This document shows, in pieces, positions 23,370-34,536 of a DNA stretch of 64,000 nucleotides. Under the pieces are notes generated by a model. It did no database searches and was not told the DNA's origin. It was given only the letters and a program-made list of their open reading frames with translations. Source of the stretch: Cheiracanthium punctorium (lineage: Eukaryota > Arthropoda > Arachnida > Araneae > Cheiracanthiidae); the NCBI GenBank assembly GCA_038373885.1, contig JAWZYV010013531.1:38707-102706 (forward strand). The letters run 5' to 3'. A program made the translations under genes and the position numbers. The first letter of the stretch is position 1; the number at the start of each line of letters is the position of its first letter.

Positions 23370-23773
23370 TAAAATGCCGTGGATGCCTGTAAAATGCCTT
23401 TACTGTAAAATAAAAGAACTTTGGGGCTGCCCAACATCCGTTTAAAATACCATTCTCATATTTACTAAAAAACAAAATAACTTTGTCCAATATTTAAATA
23501 AAAATTATTGTTTCGTGGGGGATTATTATTGATTATGCGGCGCGTTTTTCCTACAACCTTAATCCTATGGATCTCAGCTCTCGGGGAAATGCAGAAGGTC
23601 AACTCGCGTTCCAGAGAACATCTTCAGAAATAGCCACAAATATTTCCGTTCTATTGAGTCATTTTGAAAAAGTTTGATTATACAACTTCATTAAAAAATT
23701 CTTTCGACTTGTTACTGAAAAGTCCCTGAAACGATCGGGACAGATAGACTACAGCCTAATGAATAATCCGGCC

Positions 23774-23941
23774 CACTGACGGATTAATACAATTTTGTGG
23801 GTGGAGGCTTGGATGGAAGATTCACATACATATATATATATATAAATTTTATGGAAGTAAGTTGGGATTGTTTACATTAATTTCATTTTTCTCGGGAGGG
23901 GCGGTCACCTCCTCCGACCCCCTCCCTTTAATCCGACCTTG
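23774..23941. mobile_element. Small hAT-type MITE with degenerate duplication
   Basis: CACTGACGGATTAA at the left and TTTAATCCGACCTTG at the right form imperfect inverted termini. Flanking 8-mers ATCCGGCC (23766-23773) and ATCAGACC (23942-23949) match at 6 of 8 positions, as expected of an aged hAT duplication. It contains an (AT)n run. Confidence 0.55.
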
Positions 23942-24340
23942 ATCAGACCCTGAGTCTGTTTTTTGTTTCGGCACTTAGTTTTCTTTCTATGTTTTGTTTA
24001 TTTCTGGATTCATTCTTCAAATAAAGACAAAAATGTAACATTATTGGTAAGGAATCCATTTTCTAAAGGCCATAGGTGGGGGTGCAAGGATCTGGATACC
24101 CCTCCTCCGTTTGTCCGAGTTTCGCTTTTAGTCAACGAAAAGATAATGATACAGCCTTTCTTTCTGTCTTTCTTTTATTTCCCCCCTTTTGGATGCTCCC
24201 TGAAATTTTTTACTGAGAACCGTGTTTTTGTTCCACAGTATTGTTGGATATACTCTTGTGTGTGTTCTTATTGCTGACTTTAGAATACTATTCAGTTTCG
24301 CCTAGGTAATGAGTTGACTAAATAATGCAGGCATGCAACA

Positions 24341-24847
24341 GCCACATTAAATATATTAATGACTATGTCATTTTATCTCTCACCCCCTTTTGAAAATGTG
24401 ACATAAAAATAAGACACGAAAATGCGTTACGAAAACGCGACATAAAAGTAAGAATAAATGTCCGCTGAAAATGTTAGTATGTGTTACGTAAACCACCGTT
24501 TTCTATAAGCTCCGTAAGGTTGCATTTATTTGATAAAATGATTGTTTAAAAATTTCATCCGTTTATTTAAATACTATTAGTTCACAACTGCTTTAATCTA
24601 TTGTTACAATATTTCGTAAGCTGTAGAATATACATCACAAGTATATTTTACATATATTTAAATACTATTAGTTCACAAGAGCTTTAATCTATTGTTACAA
24701 TATTTACTAAGCTGTAGAATGTGCATCACATGTATTTTTCTATAAATAGGTTACAATCCTAAAAATTTCAACATGGGGTTACCAGGTGAAATACACGATA
24801 GATGAGAGATAAAATGACATAGTCCATTAATGCCGTTTTAATATGGC
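24341..24847. mobile_element. MITE-like element with ~43-bp inverted termini
   Basis: The left end, GCCACATTAA then ACTATGTCATTTTATCTCTCA (to 24382), pairs with the right end from 24803 to 24847, TGAGAGATAAAATGACATAG then TTAATATGGC. The innermost 21 bp are a perfect match. No clean target duplication was seen. The interior includes the 91-bp tandem below. Confidence 0.6.
24566..24750. repeat. 91-bp tandem duplication
   Basis: 'atactattagttcacaa' recurs at 24571 and 24662. Both units continue through 'gctttaatctattgttacaa' and 'gctgtagaat' with few differences. Confidence 0.85.
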
Positions 24848-25334
24848 AATCATGAAACTAAAAAATTAGGAGGGTTCAGAGGGGTCTCCCATTGACAAGG
24901 CTCGAACAGCCGAGTTATACATATATTCTTTCAATGAGTTGTCTACAACTGATTTACAGTTCCACTATATAGAGCTTTAGAAATTGTCTTATCCAAAAAA
25001 TAAATAAATGAAAATGAAAAGAAAGAAAGAAAGAAAAAAAGAATTACAAAATTTATCTGTTGCCTTAAAAAATCAAGAAAGATAAATCATGCCAAGCTCA
25101 TAGATTATAAAACACTTTCCAATACAAAGTATTTTTGCGCCAAATCTGCTGTGTCTTTTAGTTAAAACTGGCGAGATTTCGTAGATAAAAAAATGTTGTA
25201 TTATCACTATAAATGCAATTTTATGAGACCCTGTAAAAGACCTTTAATTTTTTTTAGCGTTTAACTGAAAAATATAAAAATTTTATACTCATTGTCTTGT
25301 GCTAGAAATGTATTAGTGTCTCTCAAATGCCACA

Positions 25335-25500
25335 GACTGCAATGGGAATACTTTTGAGTGCTCCTGTAGAACTATTAATAATACGGACGTTATTCTCAAT
25401 GGAGAGCATCATTTTGAGAGCCTTAGTAATATATATGCCAACTTTGTTTTCTTTCAAAAATCGAATATCTCTAAAATATGTTTTCAAGAATGACTGTTGA
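25335..25500 (+). repeat. Dispersed repeat inside the hAT element (three main copies)
   Basis: The phrase 'ttttgagtgctcctgtaga', preceded by 'aatgggaa' or a variant and followed by 'tataaatgctacata'-like or '..cagacac' sequence, recurs at about 25353, 26364 and 27857, with a further partial copy at 25600-25720. Later parts contain 'gaatatctctaaaa'. These look like internal units of the element or of an older insertion in it. Confidence 0.5.
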
Positions 25501-26505
25501 TTCAGTCATTCCTGTATCAACAGATACAGGGGGAGACCCCCCCCCGAACCCACCCCCCTCTTTTAGTTCTGTTTTTTAGACTGTGCTATACATTGGATTT
25601 TTTTCTCCTGTAAAAGAACTATAAATGCTACATACACCATTTTCAATATGGTAGGTGGTACTGTACATAGATAAAACATAAATTTCGCACAAATCGATGT
25701 ATATCCACAGCAGTTAGAACACTGGATGGGTGGACATCAGAACAGACAAATAACCGAAATCATAAGGACGTTAACCCGTTTTGGGTTCTAATGCATTAAC
25801 AAATTTTCGTCGGTCGGAGACCCCCTCATACTCCTAGGCACATAGCCCTTAACAAAACACAATACAATAAATCAGTTAATTAAAGTGCGAGTAACGAATT
25901 TCCAAAGAAATCGACATAGCTTAATATAATTACATCAGACATTTTTCGAGGTACTACAATCCAGGCGATCCGCCAAGACGAGCAACTTTTTCGCAAAGAT
26001 AAATGCCGGACACATGAAATTATTGATGGTTCGGAATACGATTGCCAACAGTTTGCCAGGAAATTTGAGGAAAAAATAGTTTGGCGTTAATGACCGCCGG
26101 GATAATACGTAAATACCTTTTTCGATTTATCGTAAAATAATAAAAATATCGCCAAGTTCGGTTCATTTTTCAAAGCATTTTTTTCGCACCCAATTTGGCA
26201 ATTTATCGCAAAAGTCGCCAACAGTGCCGGCTTTTGGCTCAAATTTTGAAGGAGGCACACGATCGTCGTCGGATTATTAGCTAATCATATTGCAGGATAG
26301 TATTATATGCTTAAAATAGATGCCTGTCTCTAAACTGCCATTGACCGTATTGTATTGAAATTATTTTGAGTGCTCCCGTATAGAAAAACTTTTAACTATA
26401 CAGACACTATTTTCGATGCAAAGCTTCATTTTGTAATCCTTAATAACATTCAATTTTGTTTCATTTCAAAGAGCAGAATATCTCTAAAACTAGAAGTCAA
26501 AGCCT

Positions 26506-27030
26506 GTTGTGAAGGCAATTACAACGGGCGAGAGAAAAAACATTTTAAGGAAATTTGTCTTTCATTCAATATATTTAATTTTCATCCACCTAAAATAAAT
26601 AAGTTCATATTCAATTTTTATTACAGACCCAAATCGAATTTCATGCTCATCTGGAAACGCGCGGAATCTTTTCGCAGTCGAAAGCTTTCGTTTTGTATAC
26701 ATAAACATTCGAATATCCAATAGACGATTTATTTGTGGGGAAAAAAATAATAAACTGTGTAATCGGGAGAAATTATTTTAAACGTATTGTCCCATGATGA
26801 CTCATTTTCACTTAAAATAGGTCATTTTGTCACGCAAATGATTCAATTTTTCTGACTCTCGGAAACGAAATGGTGCTGAAAATAGCGAAAAATCGCTTAA
26901 AAATGAAGGAACGGGTGGATTTTCAGATTTTTAAAATTGACAGATTGTTTTCTATATTTTTTTACAAACTTGTGAAAAATTTCAAGCGGATCGTACAAAC
27001 GATGTAGAAGTTTAGGTTTTTTGTCCTTGA
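26506..27030 (+). pseudogene. Unidentified protein-like family, copy B
   Basis: The plus strand reads HPPKINKFIFNFYYRPKSNF and FMLIWKRAES, then RKLSFCIHKHSNI, closely resembling copy A at 13522-13214. The upstream open part starts at 26370 within an older repeat. The second half (26800-27000) matches copies A and C at nucleotide level ('cattttgtcacgcaaatgat', 'aaaaatcgcttaaaaa', 'tttcaagcggatcgta') but is broken by frameshifts and stops. It is followed about 65 bp later by the deleted mariner. The function is unknown. Confidence 0.45.
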
Positions 27031-27096
27031 CTTTGTAATCTTTTTGCAGTCATAGAGGAAAAAGTTTTATCTTGAAGTCAGGGTTCAGCGCAACTA

Positions 27097-27799
27097 CAAG
27101 GGGTGATCAAATGAAAAGGTACGAAACGTCGCAACAACCTAACCGTTATCATATTTGTCCATGCAGCTATGAGAGCACGTAGCGAGACATCTAGGAATGC
27201 GATTCGTGCCTTTTGTGTGGATAGGAACATGCGGGGGCCCGCAGGAGAGAGCAGAAGCTCTTGTAAAAAGCACCCTCCTACGTCCAATTGACGCGGCAGT
27301 GCGTGTGAGGACAGGATGGTGTTCACATTGCAAAATTCGGCGATTTAGGGGCAGCGAGGCGTTATCCGATTTCTGACAGCGGAAGGTGTTAAACCGGCCA
27401 CTATTCATCGCAGGAGGATGATCGTATACTGGGAAGGCTGTGTGTCCCACAAGTCAATGAGAAAATGGAATGTCCGTTTTCGCCAAGGAACTGGCCACGT
27501 TCAAGTGGGAGACGTTGGACCATCCGCCCTACAGTCCGGACATGTCGCCCTGCGATTTCCATGTGTTGGTTCCACTGAAGAAACCACCTGAAAGGGAAGC
27601 GCTTCAACTCGGACGACGTACTCAAGGACGCTGTGACGGACTGGGTCTCGTCACGGCCACAGGAATTCTGGGAACAAGGAATCCTGCGGCTTGTTCGTCA
27701 GTGGGATCGTCGTGCTCAGGCCTGTGGTGTATATTTTGAATAAAGTCTACATTTGTATCTAAAGTGTCGTTTCGTACCTTTTCATTTGATCACCCCTTG
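27097..27799 (+). mobile_element. Internally deleted mariner with perfect 32-bp inverted repeats
   Basis: CAAGGGGTGATCAAATGAAA begins a 32-bp repeat (27097-27127, extended to 27128) that is exactly inverted at 27768-27799, with TA on both outer sides (27095-27096 and 27800-27801). At 703 bp it is about half of a full mariner. It sits inside the 6.4-kb hAT-type element, so it arrived later. The perfect termini indicate a fairly recent insertion, mobilised by a transposase made elsewhere. Confidence 0.9.
27320..27739 (+). pseudogene. Mariner transposase, both ends joined across a deletion
   Basis: N-terminal part: after a stop near the start, FLTAEGVKPATIHRRM, then VRFRQGT, matches the paired-like helix-turn-helix of mariner transposases. 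The sequence then jumps to FKWETLDHPPYSPDMSPCDF, the region of the third catalytic Asp of the DD34D triad. A frameshift follows, and the tail reads SSRPQEFWEQGILRLVRQWD and ends CGVYFE before TAA at about 27740. The central catalytic portion with the first two Asp residues is deleted, so no active enzyme is possible. The C-terminal tail is otherwise well preserved, which suggests deletion soon before or during the last transposition. Confidence 0.85.
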
Positions 27800-28439
27800 T
27801 AGTTAGTAGGGTGATACACTTTAAAGAATAACTTCCCATAGAGCGCAATGTATTGGGACTATTTTGAGTGCTCCTGTAGAAAAAAATCTATAAATGCTAC
27901 ATAGATCCTTTACAATAGGGTACATGGTACTGCAGATAAGAATAACATATATAAATTTCGTAGAAATCAATGCCTATTGACGCGAGTCAAGGACGGACAG
28001 ACAGACAAACCGAAATCTTAAACACTTTTCTACCTTGTTGGAAAGTGTCAAAAAATCTAGATCTTGAGGGGGAAAGACGAAAACTTTCAAGGTAAAGGCG
28101 CGGGGCCCCCAAAAGCGCGGGGCCCGTAGCAATTGCTAAATCTGCTATATTGTTAATCCGGCACTGGAAATACAGTATGTGAGAAGGCTTCTGTGATCAG
28201 TTGACTGTTGTAAATCAAGTTGCAGCTCGTTAATTCTTGTGAATTGTGTATAGCAGATTAATCATCGAATTTCTAGAAGCAGTAAAATTTGTATTTCGTC
28301 CTGTCAACTGGACTGTTTCTTAGAACTTTCCCTATGCACTGGACTTTTAAGCAAATAACCCGAAACCTAATGGAAGTTCTCTGTTGCAATGTACTACAAA
28401 GTCTTGGAAAACAATAAAAAAAAGTTTGGCTTTTTCATG

Positions 28440-28497
28440 GCTTAAATCATTGTTTAAATTTTAAAAACACTCTAAAAATTTAAACAATGATTTAAGC
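28440..28497. repeat. Perfect 23-bp-stem hairpin next to a Helitron
   Basis: GCTTAAATCATTGTTTAAATTTT (28440-28462) pairs exactly with its reverse complement at 28475-28497, with a 12-nt loop. It ends two bases before the 5' T of the Helitron at 28500. An AATAAA (28413-28418) lies just upstream. Confidence 0.9.
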
Positions 28498-28499
28498 TA

Positions 28500-30437
28500 T
28501 CTATATAAATAAAATTAGACTTTTGTCTGTACATTTCTTGGAATTCAAAAATTTTGCGATTTCTATCCGTTTCAAGCACCCGGGAATCCGATGTGACCCT
28601 CAAAAAAAAGTTTGTCTGTCTGTCATTCTGTCCGTGACGCTTTTTTTGTTTAAGCATCCCGTAAAAGCGACTGAAGCGAATAATATGAAATTGGGTGTCA
28701 TAATAGGTGGTCACTCAACTTAAAACATAGGCGTCGAATTTTTAAAAAAACTTGATTAGATTTTCAGATTTTGCGAAAATCGTTTCAAACTGCGTAAATT
28801 TGTGTTCAAGCATCACGTATAAACGACTGAAGCGATTGATATGAAATTGGGTGTCATGATAGGTGGTCACTCAACTTAAAACATAGGCGTCCAATTTTTA
28901 AAAAATCTTGATTAGATTTTCAGATTTTGCGAAAATCGTTTCAAACTGCGTAAATTTGTGTTCAAGCATCACGCAAAAACGACTGAAGCGAATGATATGA
29001 AATTGGGTGTCATGATAGGTGGTCACTCAACTTAAAACATAGGCGTCCAATTTTTAAAAAATTCTGATTGGATTTTGAGATTTTGCGAAAATCCCTTCAA
29101 ACTGCGTAAATTTGTGTTCAAGCATCACGTAAAAACGACTGAAGCGAATGATATGAAATTGAGTGACATGATAGGTGGTCACTCAACCTAAAACATAGGC
29201 GTAGAACTTTAAAAAAATCTTGATTGGATTTTGAGATTTTGCGAAAATTGTTTCAAACTGCGTAAATTTGTGTTCAAGCATCACGCAAAAACGACTGAAG
29301 TGAATGATATGAAATTGGGTGTCATGATAGGTGGTCAATCAACTTAAAACATAAGCGTCCAATTTTTAAAAAATTCTGATTGGATTTTGAGATTTTGCGA
29401 AAATCCTTTCAAACTGCGTAAATTTGTGTTCAAGCATCACGTAAAAACGACTGAAGCGAATGATATGAAACTGAGTGACATGATAGGTGGTCACTCAACT
29501 TAAAACATAGGCGTCGAATTAAAAAAAAAAATCTTCATTAGATTTTGAAATTTTGCGAAAATCATTTCAAACTGCGTAAATTTGTGTTCGCACATCACGT
29601 AATAACTGCAAAGGTGAAAAAATGATATATGGCGAAATGATAGGTGGTCACTCACGTTAAACTATAAGCATCTAATTAAAAAAAATCCATGAGATTTCGA
29701 GATTTTGTGAAAATCGTTTAAAACTGAGTGAATCTTTGTTCCCGTATTACGTAATAACGACTAAAGCGAATGACATGAAATTTGGTCACACGATAGATGG
29801 TTGCTCAACATAAAATATGGGAGTCCAATTTTTTAAACATTTTTATTAGATTTTGAGATTTTGTGAAAATTCTCTCAAAATACGTTTATATTTCTTCAAA
29901 CATCACGTAATAACGACTAATACGAATGATACGAAATTGAGTGATATGATAGGTAGTTGCTAAACTTAATTTATAGGCGTTGAGAGAGAGAGAGAATTTA
30001 AAAAATATTTTGCTTACATTTTGAGATTTTTCGAAAATCGTTTTAAAATGCTGAAAATTTGTTCCAGCATCACGAAATAAAGACTGCAGGGAATGAAACG
30101 AATTTGGGTGACAGGATTGGTTGTCACTCAACTTAAATTCTAGGCTTCAAATTTTTCAAAAATGTTGATTAAATTTTGAGATTTTGCGAAAATTATTTCA
30201 ATATGCGTAAATATTCGTTCGCGCATCACATAATTACGACTAAAGCGAATGAAATGATATTATTTAGTTACTCGTCTAACCTGTAATATTTTAACAATAC
30301 ATGAAAATTATAACTTCGCTTTCTTTACTTTGGCAACATACTCCATCCATTCTGTGTACTCCTACAATGCTGACGAAAGTTCTTGCTTTTTGGAAATTTT
30401 CATTCACTAACCCGTCGAGGACGGGTACTTCAGCTAG
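28500..30437 (+). mobile_element. Non-autonomous Helitron, copy 1
   Basis: Begins TCTATATAAATAAAATTAG directly after an A. Ends with the hairpin CCCGTcgaggACGGG (30411-30425), then TACTTCAG-CTAG, directly before a T. This is the canonical A|TC...hairpin...CTRR|T layout, with the hairpin 12 nt from the end. There is no Rep/helicase gene. The body is about ten units of a 156-bp repeat ('aggtggtcactcaacttaaa' at 28706, 28862, 29018, 29174, 29330 and 29486, spacing exactly 156). Units near the 3' end are more diverged. Short frames inside are shadows of the repeat. Confidence 0.9.
30411..30425 (+). terminator. Helitron 3' hairpin, copy 1
   Basis: CCCGT-cgagg-ACGGG stem-loop 12 nt upstream of the terminal CTAG. 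In Helitrons this hairpin acts as the stop signal for rolling-circle transfer. Confidence 0.85.
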
Positions 30438-31842
30438 TTGTTATATAATTTGTAGGCAAGTTTTATAATTCGCTCTCACAGAATAGCTTTTACAGCTGAT
30501 TTTACTAGAACATTCTCGTTTAATAAAGATATGATGTCAGATTTTTAAATTTTTTTGAGTTGTATCACCCGAATACTTCCCGTTAAAACCCAAGAGATAA
30601 ACTGTTTTGCTAGAAACTTCATTGAAGTTTTCTTGTTAAAGACGATGATGATAGATTTAGATCTTAAGTTAGGTAACAAATTAAGCGGGAGAGTGTTGCA
30701 TGGTAATCATGTCTTTAAAATAATTACAATCTCTTAAAATATTGGAAGAAAAAGCAATTTAGTCTGAATATTATATGCCTATCCAATTTTCATTAACTAA
30801 TAATTTCGTAACCAATTGACAAATATTAGTTGTTCGTTAAATTCTAGTAAACTTTTATTTACACCAATTAGAATTGTTAGAACCGCTGTTAAATTTTAAT
30901 ATAACGTGCTCTGTTTAAGAATGAAAATAGCTGATTTTGATTTGTTTTGCAAAAGAGCAGAGCAGATTGGAATGATAGCTTTTTTAAAACCAAGAGGAAA
31001 ATACCCCATTCTTTGGTGAATTAAATTTTTAGAATAGTACACTATCAAGAAAGCTTAAGTAACCTTGTTAATAAAACTTTCGCTGTTAAAAGTTTAGCAA
31101 AATACTGGGAATTACTGATCAAAAACTTTCCAACCCAGCACTTAAGCTACTGTGTTCACATGGGTTCTTTTACTTCCCCATTCCAATTTTTTACGACCTT
31201 GTGCGAAATCTGCTATTCAATCCTCCCTTCCTTTTCAAATAGCAGAACAACCAGTGAATCAAACTTCGTTTTTACATTGACGGTGGTAAATAAAAATTTC
31301 ACTTAACGAATTTACACTTGTCACATTTGTATTGGTCGGAGAAAAAAGGATTGTTTATGAGTTTCAAAAAGGAAAAGAAGAAAAGGTCTTTTGAGTGTAA
31401 CAAGGCCCCTGTTACTTAAAATTTACCCTTGAACTGCAGCAAATAATCTGAACGTTCGAATGTCACTAGTATTGTGTAGGTGTTGCGTTAGCATGGCGAA
31501 TGATCTCTTGGAAGATGACTGTGTCCATGCCCGCGTCTGCCATACGTGCAAGGTCGTGCGGCTCAAAGTCTTCTCATTCAGAAGTTTTTGAAAAATTTGT
31601 AGAACACTTCTGATATCATTAAATATACTGAACAAAGTTGTCTCCATTTATGCCAAAAACTAGAAGAAAATCTAACTGACTGAAGAAAACTAGCAAAAAT
31701 ATAAGACATAAATATCACAATACATGATCAAAATTCGATGCAGTGATCTTAGATTTTCTCAAATAGTGATTGGTTACGACTTTCTAATCAGAATTGCTCA
31801 ACTATCTTCTGCTAGCTATTTGAGGATGACGGGAAAACTGTA
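30438..31842. other. Non-coding interval with one coding-like patch
   Basis: AT-rich. At about 31488-31593 a GC-richer patch reads on the minus strand EDFEPHDLARMADAGMDTV and then FQEIIRHANATPTQY before a stop. This looks protein-like but is only ~35 codons and has no good splice signals. I cannot identify it. Confidence 0.3.
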
Positions 31843-31850
31843 TCTGAACA

Positions 31851-31987
31851 CAGGCGCGTAGCCAGGAAAATTTTTCGGGGGTGGATATGCGCCTGTAAAA
31901 TTTTTCAGGGGGGATATCACCCCCGAAAAAACCTCCGTAGCCAGGGGGGGATATATCCCGATATCCCCCCCCCTGGCTACGCCCCTG
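31851..31987. mobile_element. 137-bp hAT-type MITE with perfect duplication
   Basis: CAGGCGCGTAGCCAGG at the left and CCTGGCTACGCCCCTG at the right form 16-bp inverted termini with one mismatch. The 8-bp duplication TCTGAACA is perfect (31843-31850 and 31988-31995). The interior has further inverted 'ggggggatat' blocks. Confidence 0.9.
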
Positions 31988-31995
31988 TCTGAACA

Positions 31996-32529
31996 TGATG
32001 CAGTTACTTCACTTTTATTCCCTGCAATTTTATTTATTTTTCCTCCAAGGTTGAATAATAGTCATGTAATTTAGTTTTGGATCCCAGAGATCGATAAATG
32101 CAAAACGTATGTGCAGTATGAGCAACGGCTTCACCGCGCACGTCGGCATAGCAGATTCACCATGTATGCCATTGGTTAGATTACTGAAAGAATGTTTTAA
32201 AACTATCTTATAAATTTAAAAAATATCGATGACTAACGATGATACTTAAATGCTGCTGTCATAGGCGTAACTTACTAGAGGTAAGGTGAGGGCAATTGCC
32301 CCCTCCTCTCCTAGAAAAAAAAGAAAGAAAAAAAAAAAGAAAAGAAAATTCAGGTATTCTCATTTGAAAATAATTTTAACAGTAGGAAACACTTTCCCCC
32401 CCCTCCCCCCACACAATTTTACATGCCAATTTAAGCAAATGACTTCTATGTTTCAAAGCGATTAGTAATTGGTCTACGCAGACTATGTTTTCTACCTTAA
32501 ACTGTCAAGTAATTCAAGTTCGTCTTTGA
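31996..32529. other. Non-coding interval with transposon debris
   Basis: Around 32263-32420, 'cataggcgtaacttactaga' followed by purine-rich and C-rich runs resembles a decayed hAT MITE, but no duplication was found. Confidence 0.35.
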
Positions 32530-32660
32530 GCAACTCTCTACACCGTACGTTCCGTTTCTGGTGTAGAGAGTTGCAGAAACCGAATTGCCTTAAATATGCC
32601 TAGACATATTTAAAGCAATTGTTCGTCCGTGTTCTAATTGCTTTAAATATGTCTAGACAA
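32530..32660. repeat. Two adjacent hairpins plus a third repeat arm
   Basis: GCAACTCTCTACACC (32530-32544) pairs exactly with 32560-32574 (15-bp stem, 15-nt loop). Next, AATTGCCTTAAATATG (32583-32598) pairs with 32605-32620 with one mismatch. A direct copy of the second arm, 'aattgctttaaatatgtcta', follows at 32636. Confidence 0.8.
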
Positions 32661-34248
32661 CCATACATGCTATTGAGATGTACTGTTGGGCATTATTCCA
32701 ATTGAAAAACATGTTTGTAGATTCAGATCTTTCATCAAAATAATTTAGTATAAAATATAATAAAAAATAATTAATTTTAAATTGTAGAAAATGTTAGAAA
32801 TTGTAGGAAAATAAAACAAATAAAGAGACATGCTTAGTTGCATGCTAAAACACCATTAATTGCTTTAAATACTTAAGTGTATTTAAACTACGCTCAATAG
32901 AAATTTTTGTATGAGGTCTGTTTCTAACTTCTGTTCCAGCGTAGAATTAATGAACTTTTACGATAATTTTCATTTAATATAGAGGATTTGTGATGGTTTT
33001 TTTAATGCTAAATTCATGGTACTAGGAAATATTTCCATTTAAAATGGGTTTCTACCTAATAGAGCGTTAAAGAAACATTTTACGGTTTTTATCATTGTTA
33101 TAGATATTTTTCAGGGAGAACTCATGACATATTTGCTGTTCTGCGAATACCTTATATTTACAAATTTGGTTTTCATTGTTAGTGTTTTATTTCAATCGCA
33201 TAACAAACGTACGCATTTTATTTATTTTTAATTAACTAGGGGCCAAGGCTCCCAGACTCGCTACGCTCGCTTTTCATATGAGGCATTCGGCCACTAATCG
33301 GGCTTATTCGTAAAAAAGACATAATTTCAACAGAGAAAACCCGAAGATTGGATCAGATAGAATGTTACTGAGCTAAGCTACACATTGCTTAGTTCTTGCA
33401 TCTTCATTGGTACATAAAAATTTAAACTTCACACTACAGTAGAGCCCCTACCCCTCATAACACGAAAGATATTTTGTTATAGGAATCCGTGTTGTACGGG
33501 TCCTGAGCTATACACCACCTGGAGTGCGGATTCCGCTTATAAGCGCTGGAAAAATTGTTTGTACTCCTCAGAAACACAATGATATTTAATGTTGCCATTC
33601 AAAGGTTATACTAATTAGGAGCTAAAGCGTAATAAAATAAGAACATATGTTTCAGCTGTATTTTTAATAATGTAAAACCTATTGGACACCTTGCGAATTT
33701 GCCACCCATGGCGATTTTTCATTATTTGGCGACTTGCGTACATGTAAAGTTAATAAAAGCTACGGAACAGATAGAATAGCCTGCCACCAATGGCGACTTT
33801 TCATTATTTGGCGATTGACACATACTCACAACCTATATTTACTGTTCATTTAAGGTTACCGGAAAACTGTTATCCATACTTTCATTTACATAATCGTTTG
33901 CAGATTGGCGTACTTAACACCACGAATTATACCATCTCGTCGCGCTAGCAAATATCCAAAGTGTACTATAACTGCTATAATGGCATAGTTAACGCCAAAT
34001 ATTTCTACTGGTAGCAAATAATCCAGGTGGACGAGAACCGGCTTTAAAATAATCTGCATTTTAATTATTTTTCATTTTCAAGATATTAGTTATTCTGTTT
34101 TGGAAAAACGAATCATCGCTAATTATAAACTCCTGTTGTCTAAGCGAACTGACTATTTGAAAATGGTCAACTTTGTGTAACACATTTTGAGTTACTTATT
34201 TCATATAGTTTTTATTTTGGCGTAAAATGGGCGTAATTCTAACTCATG
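32661..34248. other. Non-coding interval, possible pogo-like terminus and a small duplication
   Basis: 'TA-CAGTAGAGCCCC' at about 33437 and 'gtgttgtacgggtcc' after it resemble a pogo/Tigger-type terminus, but no partner end was found. A phrase 'ccatggcgatttttcattat' with following 'ttggcga' at about 33706 recurs at 33789 in slightly changed form. No gene. Confidence 0.35.
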
Positions 34249-34536
34249 TTTGTAAATTTCACGCGATTCTAGATACTTGGAAACGCTTTGTTGCAAAGTA
34301 ATGAATGATTTTATGCCAAATCTGGCAACCATTCGGCTTATTTTTTCAGTTTTTTATTAATATCTTCTAAAATAATTCGATTTTCGAAATTTAACTTAGC
34401 TCATCAGGTTCCTCGGAATTTTTCGAATCTGTGGGCACCTTAGTTGAAACTTAAATCCCAACGGTTTAGGAGGAAATAGGCCAACAAGCTTTGACAGCGC
34501 CAGCGACCTTTACTTTTTTTTAGAATAGAGAGATAC
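34249..34536 (+). repeat. 288-bp direct repeat, left (LTR-like)
   Basis: Identical in length and colinear with 34952-35239. Both run from TTTGTAAATTTCACGCG to TTTAGAATAGAGAGATAC. I count roughly 20-25 differences (about 92-93% identity by eye). The pair brackets a 415-bp interior, giving an LTR-like layout. No TG..CA ends or flanking duplication were seen. Confidence 0.85.

Larger units (their letters stand above)
21755..28166. mobile_element. 6.4-kb hAT-type element with perfect 8-bp duplication
   Basis: Starts CAGTGCCGGATTAA and ends with its exact reverse complement TTAATCCGGCACTG (28153-28166). The 8-bp duplication GAAATACA is perfect (21747-21754 and 28167-28174). A subterminal 'gcgcggggcccgtagcaa' occurs in direct orientation near both ends (about 21773 and 28117). 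No hAT transposase frame is visible inside. The interior is repeats and nested insertions, so this is a large non-autonomous or decayed copy. An alternative is two related elements acting as one composite. Confidence 0.7.

Noticed and set aside
27139..27450. Overlapping minus-strand frames of 74-103 codons in the mariner
   Set aside because: Shadows of the plus-strand mariner transposase remnant.
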